In this document: positions 53,398-59,907 of the stretch, in pieces
Layout: every line of letters starts with the position of its first letter
Position numbering within the stretch: the stretch's first letter is position 1
Assembly: GCF_947502995.1 (NCBI RefSeq)
Contig: NZ_CANNBW010000028.1
Span: 1 to 59,907, forward strand
Length of the DNA stretch: 59,907 bases
From: an uncultured Tenacibaculum sp.
GTDB lineage: Bacteria; Bacteroidota; Bacteroidia; Flavobacteriales; Flavobacteriaceae
Direction: 5' to 3'
The notes under the pieces: model-generated
The model's input: only the letters and a program-made list of their open reading frames with translations
What the model was told of the DNA's origin: nothing
The model's database searches: none
Made by a program: the position numbers and the translations under genes

Positions 53398-54915
53398 ATG
53401 AGAGACACCATTTTAGCGGTAGTAATCTTAATTAATCTTTTATGTGGGGTATTGGTTTACTTTATTCCTGATTTAGGTAATTACATTTTATTAACTATTG
53501 CTTCAGCCTTTACCTTATTAGCTTTTTACGATGCATTTATTCAGAAAAATCACTCATTAATGAGAGCATTTCCAATTATTGCGAGATTGCGTTGGTTTTT
53601 TGAAGAAGAAAGAGAAAAAATTCAGCAATATTTTATAGAGGATGATTTAAATGGTACACCAATTAATAGAGAGAAAAGAAGTATTGTTTATCAAAGAGCA
53701 AAAAAGGAAGTTGAAACAGTTCCTTTCGGAACTCAACATAATGTTTACGAAAAAGGATATGAATTTGTAAAACATTCTTTGTTCCCTACAGATCATCATA
53801 AAATAGAAGGAGAAAATATTGTTTTTGGTTCAGATAAATGTTCTCAAAAATATGAAAGCTCTATTATAAATATTTCTGCAATGTCATTTGGTTCTTTAAG
53901 TAAGAATGCGATTAAAGCTTTAAATCAGGGAGCCAAAATGGGAGCATTTGCACATAATACAGGAGAAGGCGGAATTTCTCCTTATCATTTACAAGGAGGA
54001 GATCTAATTTTTCAAGTAGGTACAGGTTATTTTGGAGCAGGAAAAACAATAGATGGTAAGCGCCATTTTGACGATGAAATATTTAGAGAAAATGCAATAA
54101 GACCAGAAGTTAAAATGATCGAGATTAAATTATCTCAAGGTGCAAAACCTGGTCACGGTGGAATTTTACCTGCTAAAAAGAATACAGAGGAAATTGCGAA
54201 AATACGTTCAGTAGAGCCCTTTACTAGAGTAGATTCTCCACCTTCACATTCTTCATTTTCTAATTTTAATGAGATGATTACTTTTTTACAAAAAGTACGT
54301 GAATTAAGTAATGGAAAACCTATTGGTATTAAATTTTGTGTCGGGAATAATGAAGAAATAGAACAAATGATAAAAGCTTTTGCAGATGCAAATAATTATC
54401 CAGATTTTATAGCTGTAGATGGAGGAGAAGGAGGAACAGGGTCTGCACCATTAGAGTTTTCTAATTATGTGGGAACACCTCTATTAGAAGGACTTGCTTT
54501 TGTAAACAAAATGCTGATTAAATATAAGCTGAAAGATCAAATTAAAATTATAGCTAGCGGAAAAGCTATTGATGCTTTCGATATTGTAAAGTTTAAAGCT
54601 TTAGGAGCCGACGCTATTGGAATGGCTAGAAGTTTTATGTTGAGTTTAGGTTGTATTCAAGCTCGTGAATGTAATTTAGATACTTGTCCAGTTGGTGTAG
54701 CAACTCAAGATGAAGATTTAGTTGAAGCTTTAGTCGTAGAAGATAAAAATGTAAGAGTAAAAAATTATCATGCAAAGACCATTTTAGCATTGAAGGAATT
54801 GGTTTCTGCTATGGGAAAATCTTCTATTAATGATATTACAGCCAAAGATGTTTTTAGAAGAAATAAAGCAGGTGATTTAAGCTCTTTAGAACAAATTTAT
54901 TTTTCAGAAAACTAG
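53398..54915 (+). CDS. FMN-binding glutamate synthase-like protein, membrane anchored
   Basis: A 505-residue protein. Two N-terminal hydrophobic segments (~3-22 and ~27-46) are followed by the FMN/Fe-S domain of GltB: SAMSFGSLSKNAIKALN, GAFAHNTGEGGISPYHL, KLSQGAKPGHGG, DGGEGGTGSAPLEF and the cluster motif LGCIQARECNLDTCPVGVATQ (3Fe-4S-type cysteines). It lacks the N-terminal amidotransferase domain, so it cannot use glutamine as complete glutamate synthase does. Function of the family is uncertain. The next gene follows by 16 bp. Confidence 0.93.
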   Translation: MRDTILAVVILINLLCGVLVYFIPDLGNYILLTIASAFTLLAFYDAFIQKNHSLMRAFPIIARLRWFFEEEREKIQQYFIEDDLNGTPINREKRSIVYQRAKKEVETVPFGTQHNVYEKGYEFVKHSLFPTDHHKIEGENIVFGSDKCSQKYESSIINISAMSFGSLSKNAIKALNQGAKMGAFAHNTGEGGISPYHLQGGDLIFQVGTGYFGAGKTIDGKRHFDDEIFRENAIRPEVKMIEIKLSQGAKPGHGGILPAKKNTEEIAKIRSVEPFTRVDSPPSHSSFSNFNEMITFLQKVRELSNGKPIGIKFCVGNNEEIEQMIKAFADANNYPDFIAVDGGEGGTGSAPLEFSNYVGTPLLEGLAFVNKMLIKYKLKDQIKIIASGKAIDAFDIVKFKALGADAIGMARSFMLSLGCIQARECNLDTCPVGVATQDEDLVEALVVEDKNVRVKNYHAKTILALKELVSAMGKSSINDITAKDVFRRNKAGDLSSLEQIYFSEN

Positions 54916-54931
54916 TATTATAAACATATTT

Positions 54932-56029
54932 TTGGAAACAACTTTAGCATTTAAAAATACAGTATATCAATTACAGAGATATCCAGAAACAAAAGATAAT
55001 TCTTTAAAAGCTTGGAGTAACGCAGAACTCTTAGCTTTAAATTATTTAGAAGATAAAAACTTTAGTCATTATCATATTTTTAATGACCGTTTCGGGGTGT
55101 GGAATTGTTTATTAAAAAATAAACCTGTTAAAACGGTTTGGACGTATGCTAGTCAGAGAAAAGCTATTCAAAAGAATTTACAGTTAAATAGAATAGAGGT
55201 AGACGATTCATCATTTATCCATCCTTTAGAAGAATATGGAACTATAAATTGTGCTTTGGTTAAAATACCTAAATCTCTGGAACTGTTTGAACTTTTCTTA
55301 GCTAAAATTCATAAAGCATCAGAAGATAATACAGAAGTTGTATGTTGTTTTATGACCAAATATTTTAGTACTTCTTATCTTAAAATTGCTGAAAATTATT
55401 TTAGCGACATTCAGCAAACTAAAGCATGGAAAAAAGCTAGATTACTAATATTAAAAAATCCTAAAAAAGAATTGATCAATGAAAAAAAGTTTATCAATCA
55501 AGTTTCTTGGAAAGGAGATGTATTAAATCAGTATTATGGTGTTTTCTCGTCTAAAAGTATAGATATAGGAACACAGTTTCTATTGGAGAATTTAGAAGTT
55601 AGAAAAGATGAAGTTAAGGTTTTAGATGTAGCTTCTGGTAATGGAATAATAGCTCGTGAATTATTAAAGTTAAATGAGAATTGTGAGCTAACACTTGTTG
55701 ATGATTTTAATTTAGCCATAGCATCATCAAAATTTAATTTACCAGAAGAAAAGTCAACATTTATTTGTGACAATAATTTACTCACATTAAAGAAAAATAA
55801 CTTTGATTTAGCGGTGAGTAACCCTCCTTTTCATTTTGAATATGAAAATAATATAGAAATCAGTCTAAATTTATTTTATCAAGTTAAAGATTGTTTAAAA
55901 GATCGAGGTCGTTTTGTTTTAGTAGCAAACAAGCATTTGAATTATAAAGTGCATTTAAAAAAACTTTTTACTGAAGTAACTGTAGTTAGCTCCAATAAAA
56001 AGTTTGAAATTATCTCATGCTCTAAATAA
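54932..56029 (+). CDS. RlmG/RsmC-like class I methyltransferase, TTG start
   Basis: A 365-residue protein: an N-terminal non-catalytic domain (~1-210) and a Rossmann methyltransferase with SAM loop VLDVASGNGIIARELL (~229-245) and the tetrad NPPF (297-300; SNPPFHFEYENNIE). N-P-P-F is typical of N2-guanine rRNA enzymes such as RlmG (G1835 of 23S) and RsmC. No ATG exists near the expected start; TTG 54932 gives METTLAFKNTVYQLQRYP. No SD sequence is seen. Start and exact rRNA target are inferred. Confidence 0.86.
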   Translation: METTLAFKNTVYQLQRYPETKDNSLKAWSNAELLALNYLEDKNFSHYHIFNDRFGVWNCLLKNKPVKTVWTYASQRKAIQKNLQLNRIEVDDSSFIHPLEEYGTINCALVKIPKSLELFELFLAKIHKASEDNTEVVCCFMTKYFSTSYLKIAENYFSDIQQTKAWKKARLLILKNPKKELINEKKFINQVSWKGDVLNQYYGVFSSKSIDIGTQFLLENLEVRKDEVKVLDVASGNGIIARELLKLNENCELTLVDDFNLAIASSKFNLPEEKSTFICDNNLLTLKKNNFDLAVSNPPFHFEYENNIEISLNLFYQVKDCLKDRGRFVLVANKHLNYKVHLKKLFTEVTVVSSNKKFEIISCSK

Positions 56030-56038
56030 ATTTAGTTC

Positions 56039-56272
56039 TTAGTAGTACCAAAAACCACCTTTTTTATTAGAACAAGCAGCTAAATATCCGTTTATTGTAC
56101 ATTTAGTTCCTACTGGTTTACCTATACAAGCAGATGAGTAACCTTCTGAGCTAGCTCCTCCAGTTCCTGTACCGAAGCATAATTGTTGAATCTGATTAAG
56201 CATTCCTCCATTAACTTCTTTTTGTTCAGCTTTTTTTAAAGCTTTACCTAGATTTAAAATTTGTTTTTTCAT
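56039..56272 (-). CDS. Double-glycine leader peptide with four-cysteine core, second copy
   Basis: A 77-residue peptide. The leader (1-23) has MKKQILNLG at 1-9, Lys14, Glu16-Gln17 and GG at 22-23, the same length and pattern as in the peptide at 37801-38043. The core is different: Cys at 32, 49, 58 and 67, a Gly-rich stretch (GTGTGGASSEG) and an aromatic end GGFWYY. The gene converges with the methyltransferase gene, 9 bp away. No exporter or modification gene adjoins. Probably a secreted peptide or bacteriocin-like product (inference). Confidence 0.75.
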   Translation of the reverse strand: MKKQILNLGKALKKAEQKEVNGGMLNQIQQLCFGTGTGGASSEGYSSACIGKPVGTKCTINGYLAACSNKKGGFWYY

Positions 56273-56537
56273 AATAAAATAATTTAAATTAAAAATCCTT
56301 GATTTTTAAGAAATTCAAGGTTTAGTCTATTTCTCGCGAAAGAGCTTTAAATGTGTTTTGTGAAAAGCTTAATAAAAAATAGTTTTTGTTAAAGTTATCT
56401 AAATGATTAGTGTTTTTTGTTAGGTTAATGTTTTTTTATAGACTATTGTGTTGTAAAAATGTAAAATATTAATCTTATATTGCAATAACGTGTTATGTAA
56501 CACTTTATTCTTTAATTAATTTTAATCCCTACCCCAT

Positions 56538-56825
56538 ATGAAATTAAGTAATAGTGTACAAAATGTTGAAAAAGAACAAATAAAGTATTTTAAGTTCCCA
56601 AAAACAGAAGTTTTAGCGCAGAGAAATGATCAAATTAACAGAAAGTTAGAGTTGAATAGAGCGTTATCACTTGGAAATCTAGAACGACAAAAAGTAAAAA
56701 TTGTTTTTGTGGATCAAGATGGGTACAAAAGAGTAGAAACCACAGTGTGGGGAATTACAGATAAAGCAGTAATTCTTAAAAAATCTACTTTAATTCCATT
56801 ACAAAGGATTGTTAGTGTAGCTTGA
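56538..56825 (+). CDS. Uncharacterised small protein (95 aa)
   Basis: A 95-residue protein I cannot name. It starts MKLSNSVQNVEKEQIKYFKF; a helix RNDQINRKLELNRALSLGNLERQ follows and the C-terminal half is beta-rich: KVKIVFVDQDGYKRVETTVWGITDKAVILKKSTLIPLQRIVSV, resembling a small SH3/Sm-like fold. No signal peptide. It has clear terminator support and a 265-bp upstream gap, so it is probably a true independent gene. Confidence 0.72.
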   Translation: MKLSNSVQNVEKEQIKYFKFPKTEVLAQRNDQINRKLELNRALSLGNLERQKVKIVFVDQDGYKRVETTVWGITDKAVILKKSTLIPLQRIVSVA

Positions 56826-56853
56826 AAAGAAGAAAATTATTTGAATTAATAAG

Positions 56854-56886
56854 ACCCCAATAAACTTGGTTTATTGGGGTTTTTAA
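56854..56886. terminator. Terminator after the 95-aa gene
   Basis: A 12-bp perfect stem (ACCCCAATAAAC, 56854-56865, with GTTTATTGGGGT, 56869-56880) and a T run. It also serves the convergent gene ending at 56891. Confidence 0.88.
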
Positions 56887-56890
56887 TTAA

Positions 56891-57538
56891 TTACATATAA
56901 TATGATAATCCAAATGAAATATTTGAAGAGTTCAAGAGAAAGTTGAAATTATGGTTTTTATTTTCTATAATTTCAGGAACTGATAAATTTTTACTTTTAT
57001 TATTAGAGTAAGAGTATTGAAGAACACCAAGATTTGCTTGTAGTGCTAATTTTTTAGTGATAAAAAAATCAATACCTGGTCTTAAAGATGCGCTATAATT
57101 GTTTTGGATATATTCAATTGGTGAGCTAGATGCGTCGCTTTTAGCATAAGTGTAACCTATTTCTCCTTTTAGAGATAAAGCTAAGCTCTTACTTAAAGGA
57201 AAAAACTTTTTTATCGTAGGAATAAAAGAGAATGAATTTCTAAAATTTAAATTTTCATTAGTACCGTTTATGTTTTTACTTTCATTATATCCATACCCTA
57301 AAGTTAAACCAACAGAGAGGTTTTTATCTAAAAAATAAGAAACACTTGGATTCATATTAAAACCAAAACTATTAGTTTCTGTTGGAGTAGATGATTCTTG
57401 TTTGTTATTGTTGGTGTATAAAGATATTTGTCCACCAACGTTCCATGTTCCTTTTTCAATAGCAAGTTTCCCCTCATTGTCTTGTGCATTCATAGCAAAA
57501 ATGCAAATGAGAAATTTAAAGAGTAATAGTTTTTTCAT
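56891..57538 (-). CDS. Outer-membrane beta-barrel protein
   Basis: A 215-residue exported protein (signal peptide ending FAMNAQ/DNEG). The strands alternate polar and aromatic residues (GTWNVGGQISLY, FGFNMNPSVSYFL, LSVGLTLGYGY, FRNSFSFIPTIKKFF, LSLKGEIGYTYA, YSASLRPGIDFFI, LALQANLGVLQYSY) and the protein ends in NISFGLSYYM, an aromatic-terminated outer-membrane strand. About eight strands, OmpW/OmpX-like size. Specific function unknown. Confidence 0.8.
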   Translation of the reverse strand: MKKLLLFKFLICIFAMNAQDNEGKLAIEKGTWNVGGQISLYTNNNKQESSTPTETNSFGFNMNPSVSYFLDKNLSVGLTLGYGYNESKNINGTNENLNFRNSFSFIPTIKKFFPLSKSLALSLKGEIGYTYAKSDASSSPIEYIQNNYSASLRPGIDFFITKKLALQANLGVLQYSYSNNKSKNLSVPEIIENKNHNFNFLLNSSNISFGLSYYM

Positions 57539-57569
57539 AATAAATAAATTTAATTGGTTTTTACGATGT

Positions 57570-57577
57570 CAAAACTA
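57570..57577 (-). promoter_or_regulatory. Possible -7 box of the beta-barrel gene
   Basis: TAGTTTTG on the minus strand, 32 nt before the start; no matching TTTG upstream. Confidence 0.3.
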
Positions 57578-57697
57578 TTCTCACTGAAAGTGTTTTTATA
57601 CTAATGGTGTGTTAATATAAAGTTAGTGTGATTATAAAATAGAAAGCTTTTTATCTAATTTTCTTAATTTATATTAAGAAATAAAAAATTAACAAAA

Positions 57698-58504
57698 CTA
57701 CTTTTTAAGATTATAAAGCTCTTTTATAAATTCTTTTCCATATTTACGTTCTAATTTTCTAACTGTAAAATGACCTGTAGCCATTTCCTGAAAATGAGTA
57801 ATAAATAAAGTATTTATTAACGCACCTCCCGCAGCACCAATTACAGGAACAGATTGGGCAATTGTTTTCTCAGTAACTTGTATTCCGAAACGCTCTGCAA
57901 TTTTACCAATGATATTTAAAAATACAGTAGTTCCTTCATGAAAAACACCATGTTCGGCAACAAATTTATTAGTCTGTACTATTGAGTTTGAAAGAAAAGT
58001 TCTTGTAGCATAATAGCTAGATTCTAAGTTGTCATCTTCTATACTATTTCCACCCAAAGCAAAGACTTCTAAGCAAGCAAGTTTAGTGTCAATTTCTTTT
58101 ACAGGTTCACCGTGAGAACGTGCAATATCTGCAATAGATCTTAATATAATTGTAGTTGTTAAAGGTAATTCTACAGCTAAGCCAGTTAAACCAAATAGTC
58201 CGCCAATAGTACCTGTAGCTCCAACAGCTATTTTATGCATTAAATTACTAGATTTGTTTATGTTTTTATCTTTAATGGTGAAAATAGCTGCATCAGCTGC
58301 TTTTAAAAGTGAAGACTTTGTAATATCGCTTAATTTTTCATTCCAATTTTTAGGAAGAACTTCAAATCCTTTTTGTATAGGGTTTCCTATAATATTGCTT
58401 AATTTGATAGCAATTCCAGGATTTTCTAATAGTTGTTTAGCTTTTTTTAATTCTTGTAAATCTTCCTCAGAAATTTTGTTTATTAGTTCATTCATGTAAA
58501 GCAA
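57698..58504 (-). CDS. EcsC family protein
   Basis: A 268-residue protein of the EcsC family. Landmarks: helical start ISEEDLQELKKAKQLLENPG, then the glycine-rich HKIAVGATGTIGGLFGLTGLAVELPLTTTIILRSIADIARSHGE and later VPVIGAAGGALINTLFITHFQEMATGHFTVRKLERKYG. Members are membrane-associated and were named after an ABC transporter partner in Bacillus; the function is unclear. The start may be ATG 58504 (MLYMNEL) or 58495 (MNEL). Confidence 0.86.
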   Translation of the reverse strand: MLYMNELINKISEEDLQELKKAKQLLENPGIAIKLSNIIGNPIQKGFEVLPKNWNEKLSDITKSSLLKAADAAIFTIKDKNINKSSNLMHKIAVGATGTIGGLFGLTGLAVELPLTTTIILRSIADIARSHGEPVKEIDTKLACLEVFALGGNSIEDDNLESSYYATRTFLSNSIVQTNKFVAEHGVFHEGTTVFLNIIGKIAERFGIQVTEKTIAQSVPVIGAAGGALINTLFITHFQEMATGHFTVRKLERKYGKEFIKELYNLKK

Positions 58505-58662
58505 TTTATGTTTAATAAATATACTAAACTATTCTTATTTTCTCTATTTGTAGACTGTAATTCAACTATTAAAATAAACCATTCGTCTTAACATATGTTA
58601 ATTTTAACTATTCTTTTATAGCTATTTAACTGTTTTTTAGTCTTCTAAAGTTTTTGTTTTAG

Positions 58663-58670
58663 TAAATTTG
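58663..58670 (+). promoter_or_regulatory. Promoter-like -7 box in gene-free DNA
   Basis: TAAATTTG, identical to the box of rpmE2. The -33 position reads TTTA/TCTT rather than TTTG. The predicted start is about 58677. Confidence 0.4.
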
Positions 58671-58676
58671 AGGAGG

Positions 58677-58744
58677 GATTATTACAGGATTATTAACACT
58701 TGGGAGAGGGAAATGGTTTATTAAATAAGCTGTTTCCTTTTTTT
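58677..58744 (+). ncRNA. Candidate small RNA of about 68 nt
   Basis: From the predicted start to a terminator hairpin: 12-bp stem with three wobbles (58709-58720 with 58726-58737), 5-nt loop, seven T. The RNA would have a short single-stranded 5' part rich in A/U with a GGGAGAGGG motif. Whether it matches a known family such as Flavo-1 must be searched. Confidence 0.35.
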
Positions 58745-59014
58745 ATGATGTAATTTTAGTATTGCATTAACAAAGTCATTAAATTCTAATTCATATATTT
58801 ACTACAGCTATGAAAGTAATTGCTATTTAGCTTTCATTTTTTTGATTATACAGTTTGTGTTTATTTTTTATAATAAACTTAAAGCTATTGGATTTAAATG
58901 TTTAAGGGTTTATTTAAATCATGAAATTACTTAGCTAAAAAATTGAAAACTTCTTATAACACAAATCATTTTTGGGGTAAATCGAGGTGTTATATCTTAT
59001 TAATTCAATTTTTG

Positions 59015-59056
59015 CCGCAACTCAATAAATGTAAAGCTTCTGAGTTGCGGTTTCTT
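59015..59056 (+). terminator. Orphan terminator upstream of the pirin gene
   Basis: A 10-bp GC-containing perfect stem (CCGCAACTCA, 59015-59024, with TGAGTTGCGG, 59041-59050), 16-nt loop, then TTTCTTTT. There is no annotated gene to end here; it would close a non-coding transcript or act as an attenuator for the pirin gene. Confidence 0.6.
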
Positions 59057-59127
59057 TTAAATCTTTAACATTTACTACTGTAATTTTTCAATTTAAAGCG
59101 AGACTAAACTTAAATCAAGTTTTATTT

Positions 59128-59808
59128 ATGGGAAATATATTACAGTTATTAGATAGAAATACAATTGAAACGGGAGGTTTTCATGGTATTGTGCAGAAGA
59201 GATTGGTTGTTAACTCTAAATTTGGACCTAAATCTGGAGTAAAGAAAGGAACTTGGGAGGGTATTGGAAACCTAGTGTATTTTGCTGATAGTTGGTTTGG
59301 AGAAGGGGTTGAGACTGGATTACACCCACATCAATATATAGATGTATTAACTTTTGTAGTTGAAGGGAAGTTAGATCATGAAGGTTCTCTTAAGCATGGA
59401 ATTAGTTTAAAATCATTAGATTTTCAAGTGCAAAAATCTGGAAAAGAAGGTTTTTTGCATAATGAAATAAATAAAGGAACTACTACAACAAGAATGTTGC
59501 AGCTCTGGCTGTTACCAGAACAAATAGAACAGAAATCGAGTTTTAGAGTTCACAGAGCTGAGAAAGGGTTAATAACAAATGTATACGGATTAAGAGATAG
59601 GAATTCTACACAGATAGATGTAATTTATTTGTCACAAGATGATTTGTATCTAGCAAAAAAAGAAAGTTTAGTCTATGTTGTTAAAGGTAGTGTAAGAATA
59701 GGTGAAGAAAATATCTCTGAAGGAGTAATGTTGAATTTAGATAAAGATATCATTCATTGTAATAAAGAAAGTATATTGATTAGTGTTTATGTTAATGAGT
59801 CGTCCTAA
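59128..59808 (+). CDS. Pirin family protein
   Basis: A 226-residue bicupin. The N-terminal cupin has the metal site: His66 and His68 (GLHPHQYIDVLTFVVEGKLDHEGS) and His111, Glu113 (FLHNEINKG), which correspond to the iron ligands of human pirin and quercetinase-like YhhW. The first part reads HPHQYIDVL where most pirins have HPHRGFET, so it is a divergent member. The length is a little short. Function probably redox sensing or quercetinase-like oxidation. Confidence 0.87.
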   Translation: MGNILQLLDRNTIETGGFHGIVQKRLVVNSKFGPKSGVKKGTWEGIGNLVYFADSWFGEGVETGLHPHQYIDVLTFVVEGKLDHEGSLKHGISLKSLDFQVQKSGKEGFLHNEINKGTTTTRMLQLWLLPEQIEQKSSFRVHRAEKGLITNVYGLRDRNSTQIDVIYLSQDDLYLAKKESLVYVVKGSVRIGEENISEGVMLNLDKDIIHCNKESILISVYVNESS

Positions 59809-59836
59809 AATAGGTTGACAGTTAAAAAAATATTTA

Positions 59837-59866
59837 AACCAGAGAAGCTAGCTTCTCTGGTTTTTT
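59837..59866. terminator. Terminator of the pirin gene, palindromic
   Basis: Perfect palindrome 59837-59862 (AACCAGAGAAGC with GCTTCTCTGGTT) and T run. The symmetry suits convergent genes. Confidence 0.85.
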
Positions 59867-59879
59867 GTTGTGTATAAAA

Positions 59880-59907
59880 TTAGGAGTTTTCATATTCAAA
59901 CTCAAAT
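59880..59907 (-). CDS. Possible 3' end of a minus-strand gene (partial)
   Basis: Read on the minus strand the last 27 bases encode FEFEYENS followed by TAA, an acidic end plausible for a coding sequence. It starts beyond the window. Its position right after a symmetrical terminator fits a convergent gene. Only nine codons are visible, so this is weak. Confidence 0.3.

Larger units (their letters stand above)
58505..59127. other. 620-bp stretch without a protein gene; structured, probably transcribed
   Basis: No coding frame of credible length on either strand. It contains a promoter-like TAAATTTG (58663-58670), three hairpins with T runs (58709-58744, 58810-58843, 59015-59056) and two further stems: GATTTAAAT with ATTTAAATC (58891-58899, 58912-58920) and TATAACAC with GTGTTATA (58955-58962, 58987-58994). 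Confidence 0.6.

Noticed and set aside
58671..58677. AGGAGGG resembling a Shine-Dalgarno sequence
   Set aside because: It follows the -7 box directly, so it would mostly lie upstream of the transcript; only a 15-codon frame without ATG follows.

Overview
The window reads as chromosome of a marine-type flavobacterium (Bacteroidota, Flavobacteriaceae; Tenacibaculum-like is my guess, not a proof). The evidence is very AT-rich DNA with AT-ending codons, a type IX secretion (T9SS) cargo protein with its PorP/SprF partner, many SPI and lipobox lipoproteins of Bacteroidota families (DUF885, DUF4369, DUF2490), a Cys-less type B L31, and promoters of the Bacteroidota form TTTG-N18/19-TAnnTTTG. I see no rRNA, tRNA, insertion sequence, prophage or CRISPR array.

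Layout. 1-9534: a type B T9SS cassette, made of the 3' part of a giant acidic Ca-binding repeat protein (at least 2200 residues, cut by the window edge), a PorP/SprF protein and a PorE-like OmpA lipoprotein-type protein. 9637-12224: a DUF885 lipoprotein and a peroxiredoxin. 12275-20992 (minus): an uncharacterised protein, DinB-like, DUF4369, DUF819 transporter, DUF2490 and a large sortilin-like Asp-box protein, with a REP-like double hairpin at 13511-13594. 21130-22902: CocE-type hydrolase. 22919-24712 (minus): a compact SPFH / DUF4177 / PH-like / Arc-type repressor operon, two of whose genes are very short. 24932-27418: two thioredoxin-fold proteins and a GDPD lipoprotein. 27474-28502 (minus) tsaD, divergent from 28627-35783: tamB, two DUF368 proteins and aroE in an overlapping operon, where tamB has no possible ATG/GTG start and appears to use ATT behind a strong Shine-Dalgarno sequence. 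35892-37745 DUF349. 38215-40082 (minus) coiled-coil protein with a cysteine-less zinc ribbon plus Nif3; 40136-41686 lpxK and a thioredoxin. 41747-43433 (minus) manC and SprT-like. 43699-47482 (minus): a minimal ABC pair, SDR, M48 peptidase, DUF898. 47589-50001 amidohydrolase and a membrane protein. 50282-52856 (minus) two lipoproteins. 53045-56029 rpmE2, glutamate-synthase-like enzyme, RlmG-like methyltransferase. 56538-59808 small protein, beta-barrel, EcsC, pirin, and a 620-bp gene-free stretch with several terminator-like hairpins and a promoter-like box.

Common themes are the cell envelope: surface protein export (T9SS), outer-membrane biogenesis (TamB, LpxK), polyprenyl-phosphate recycling (DUF368), GDP-mannose supply (ManC) and periplasmic redox proteins. 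Two unlinked small genes (37801-38043 and 56039-56272) encode peptides that share a 23-residue double-glycine leader and four-cysteine cores and look like secreted peptides processed in trans.

Best candidates for something not well described: the SPFH/DUF4177/PH/RHH operon with a palindrome over its start site, the ATT-initiated SD-led tamB, the orphan GG-leader peptides, and the structured non-coding region at 58.66-59.06 kb. All functional statements below are from reading the sequence; no database search was run.
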